Shown here: positions 62,691 through 64,000 of the stretch, piece after piece | Layout of the letters: every line of letters begins with the position of its first letter | How positions within the stretch are numbered: the first letter of the stretch is position 1 | Assembly: GCF_011320225.1 (NCBI RefSeq) | Contig: NZ_JAAOEN010000016.1 | Coordinates: 44,847 to 108,846 of the forward strand | Length of the DNA: 64,000 nt | Direction of reading: 5' to 3' | Source: Phytoactinopolyspora limicola | GTDB lineage: Bacteria; Actinomycetota; Actinomycetes; Jiangellales; Jiangellaceae | Program-made: the position numbers and the translations under genes | Notes under the pieces: model-generated | What the model was told of the DNA's origin: nothing | What the model saw: only the letters and a program-made list of their open reading frames with translations | The model's database searches: none

Positions 62691-63536
62691 CTAGAGGACG
62701 GCGTCACTGCCGCGCTCCCGCTCGCTCTTCTTCCACGCCTGGAAGTCGTCTTCGACCAGGCCGGCCCGCCAGTAACCGGACAGGGACAGCAACTCGCGAG
62801 GCACACCACGGTCCTGCAGGAAGTACCGTCGCAGCCCCTTAACCAGGCCAGCCTCACCGTGGACGAACACGTGGGCCCGCCCGGGACGCCATGGAACGTC
62901 CTTGATCGCCTCGACCAGGTGATCGGGTGCGCCGGCCGGGCGTCCGTCGCGGTGCAGCCACGTGACGTCGACGTTGGCCTTGGTGACGAGCGGCTGCTCC
63001 TCGGACTCGTCGCCGACCTCGACGACGACCCGCACCGGGACACCAGCCGGCATCGCCTCCAGCGCCGTGGCGATGGCCGGAAGCGCTGCTTCGTCGCCGG
63101 CGAGGAGATGCCAGTCAGCGTCCGGACTGGGGGAGTAGGCGCCGCCGGGGCCGAAGAAGCGGATGTCGTCACCGGGTTCGGCGGCCGCCGCCCACGGCGC
63201 GGCCACACCTTCGTCGCCGTGGATGACGAAGTCCAGCGCGATTTCGCCTGCCGCGGTATCGACGTAACGAACCGTGTACGTGCGGGTGATCGGCCAGTGT
63301 TCGCGCGGCATGGTGGCCCGCACCTCGGCGATGTCGAGTGGCTCCGGATACCGCGCCTCAGGATGGAGGAACAGCAGCTTCACGTAACTGTCGGTGAATT
63401 CGTTGTCCGCGAAGTCGGCGAACCCCGGGCCGCCCGCCACCACTCGCACCATATGCGGGGTGAGCTGCTCGGTGCGCACCACCTGAAGACGGGTGACGCG
63501 GCGCGGGCGAGCTGCGGGTGGACTGTTCTGGGCCAT
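62691..63536 (-). CDS. Siderophore-interacting protein (ferric-siderophore reductase)
   Basis: 281 residues. FAD-binding barrel with TRTYTVR (Arg-x-Tyr-x-x-Arg flavin motif), then the SIP/NAD(P)H domain with LAGDEAALPAIATALEAMPAGV and the C-terminal GYWRAG. These proteins release iron from imported siderophores by NAD(P)H-dependent reduction in the cytosol. ATG 63536 is unambiguous. No siderophore transporter is near. Four bases separate its stop from palindrome copy 4. Confidence 0.94.
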   Translation of the reverse strand: MAQNSPPAARPRRVTRLQVVRTEQLTPHMVRVVAGGPGFADFADNEFTDSYVKLLFLHPEARYPEPLDIAEVRATMPREHWPITRTYTVRYVDTAAGEIALDFVIHGDEGVAAPWAAAAEPGDDIRFFGPGGAYSPSPDADWHLLAGDEAALPAIATALEAMPAGVPVRVVVEVGDESEEQPLVTKANVDVTWLHRDGRPAGAPDHLVEAIKDVPWRPGRAHVFVHGEAGLVKGLRRYFLQDRGVPRELLSLSGYWRAGLVEDDFQAWKKSERERGSDAVL

Positions 63537-63644
63537 ATCGACCAGGCTATCGCGGCCGGACGCCGTACCTGGTTGCCACCGGCGCGATACCTGCTCCGGG
63601 CTGCATGCATCGTAGATCTGCGTGTGGTCGCCGTACCGGCCCGG

Positions 63645-64000
63645 TCAGAATGGCGGGTTGTCGCCGTCCGGGGGTGAAGTGCCGCCCGGCCGGTGTTGAT
63701 CGTCACCTCTCGGGGCCGGCATATCGGGGGCGATGCGGGGGAGGGTGACCATGTGTGTGTGGCCGGTGGGGCTGGTCCATTGTTGGCGGCCGTTGCCGAG
63801 GTGTTGGATGGTCCATCCGGCTCGGTGTTTCTGTACGTGGCAGGGTTTGCAGAGGGCTGAGCAGTTGCACGCCGAGGTGGGGCCGTTGGGCCAGGGGGTG
63901 CGGTGGTCGATCTCGCATCGTTGGGCGGGGTGGTGGCAGCCGGGTGCGATGCATTCACGGTCACGGAGGAGGACGAAGTCCACGAGCTCTTGGGGTGGGG
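63645..64000 (-). CDS. HNH endonuclease, C-terminal part (DUF222-type), truncated by window end
   Basis: The minus-strand frame is open to the window edge and encodes the C-terminal 118 residues. HNH motif: RECIAPGCHHPAQRCEIDHRTPW with SACNCSALCKPCHVQKH, including the zinc Cys pairs and the catalytic His of EIDH. This arrangement is typical of the multi-copy actinobacterial proteins with an N-terminal DUF222 and C-terminal HNH domain. The tail is Pro/Gly-rich. The start lies beyond position 64000. Confidence 0.88.
   Translation of the reverse strand, partial: PPQELVDFVLLRDRECIAPGCHHPAQRCEIDHRTPWPNGPTSACNCSALCKPCHVQKHRAGWTIQHLGNGRQQWTSPTGHTHMVTLPRIAPDMPAPRGDDQHRPGGTSPPDGDNPPF

Overview
The window is a GC-rich chromosomal stretch with frequent GTG starts, long overlapping operons, mycothiol-type arsenate reductase architecture, a LigD-type polymerase, SPW, DUF4097 and DUF3516 families, a class F sortase and an F420/PPOX enzyme. 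Together these indicate a high-GC Actinomycetota. I cannot fix the genus; Jiangellales- or Propionibacteriales-like genomes fit, but this is inference. No tRNA, rRNA, prophage, transposase or CRISPR array is visible.

Layout. 0.3-5.1 kb: NHEJ-type polymerase, SGNH hydrolase, endonuclease/exonuclease/phosphatase protein and a membrane PhoD-like phosphatase. 5.2-10.1 kb: lipoprotein, SnoaL-like protein, acetyltransferase, an ArsR-phosphatase fusion coupled to an arsenate reductase, and an alpha/beta hydrolase with its TetR regulator. 10.2-28.2 kb: a conserved actinobacterial core (MetE-like, ligA, ACT protein, gatC-gatA-gatB) interrupted by CapA, a RecQ-like helicase, xylulokinase, a split two-component system with an AbiEi/DUF559-like gene between its halves, and an acyltransferase. 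28.6-39.1 kb: a cell-wall-anchored repeat protein, an M50-like protein, two SpoIVB-type (S55) secreted proteases, a solute-binding/VWA protein and a flavin oxidoreductase.

39.2-50.3 kb reads as one sugar-use locus. An ABC importer (binding protein plus two permeases, no ATPase) faces a 1551-residue secreted GH92 alpha-mannosidase, a ROK sugar kinase and a LacI regulator. AACGTT-centred operator-like palindromes lie upstream of the importer, of GH92 (two) and of lacI, so LacI probably controls all three units. The model is: mannose is released outside the cell, imported, then phosphorylated.

50.4-64 kb holds a small zinc-ribbon protein, an SPW membrane protein, a DUF4097 protein, an orphan PTS enzyme I, a PPOX/F420 enzyme, a sigma factor fused to a membrane and extracellular module, a class F sortase coupled to its probable substrate, a K+ channel, a DinB-like protein, a DUF3516 helicase, a siderophore-interacting protein and the 3' part of an HNH endonuclease gene.

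The most unusual layer is non-coding. At least four families of long, near-perfect intergenic inverted repeats recur: a TGATCATTGGC palindrome (4 copies), a CTACCGCCAGATGGCG hairpin (3 copies, two bracketing the AbiEi/DUF559-like gene inserted between the response regulator and histidine kinase genes), a GATCAGGTGC cluster (2 loci), and a perfect 46-bp inverted repeat upstream of GH92. They lie at gene ends, sometimes supply stop codons, and one sits inside the ABC operon.
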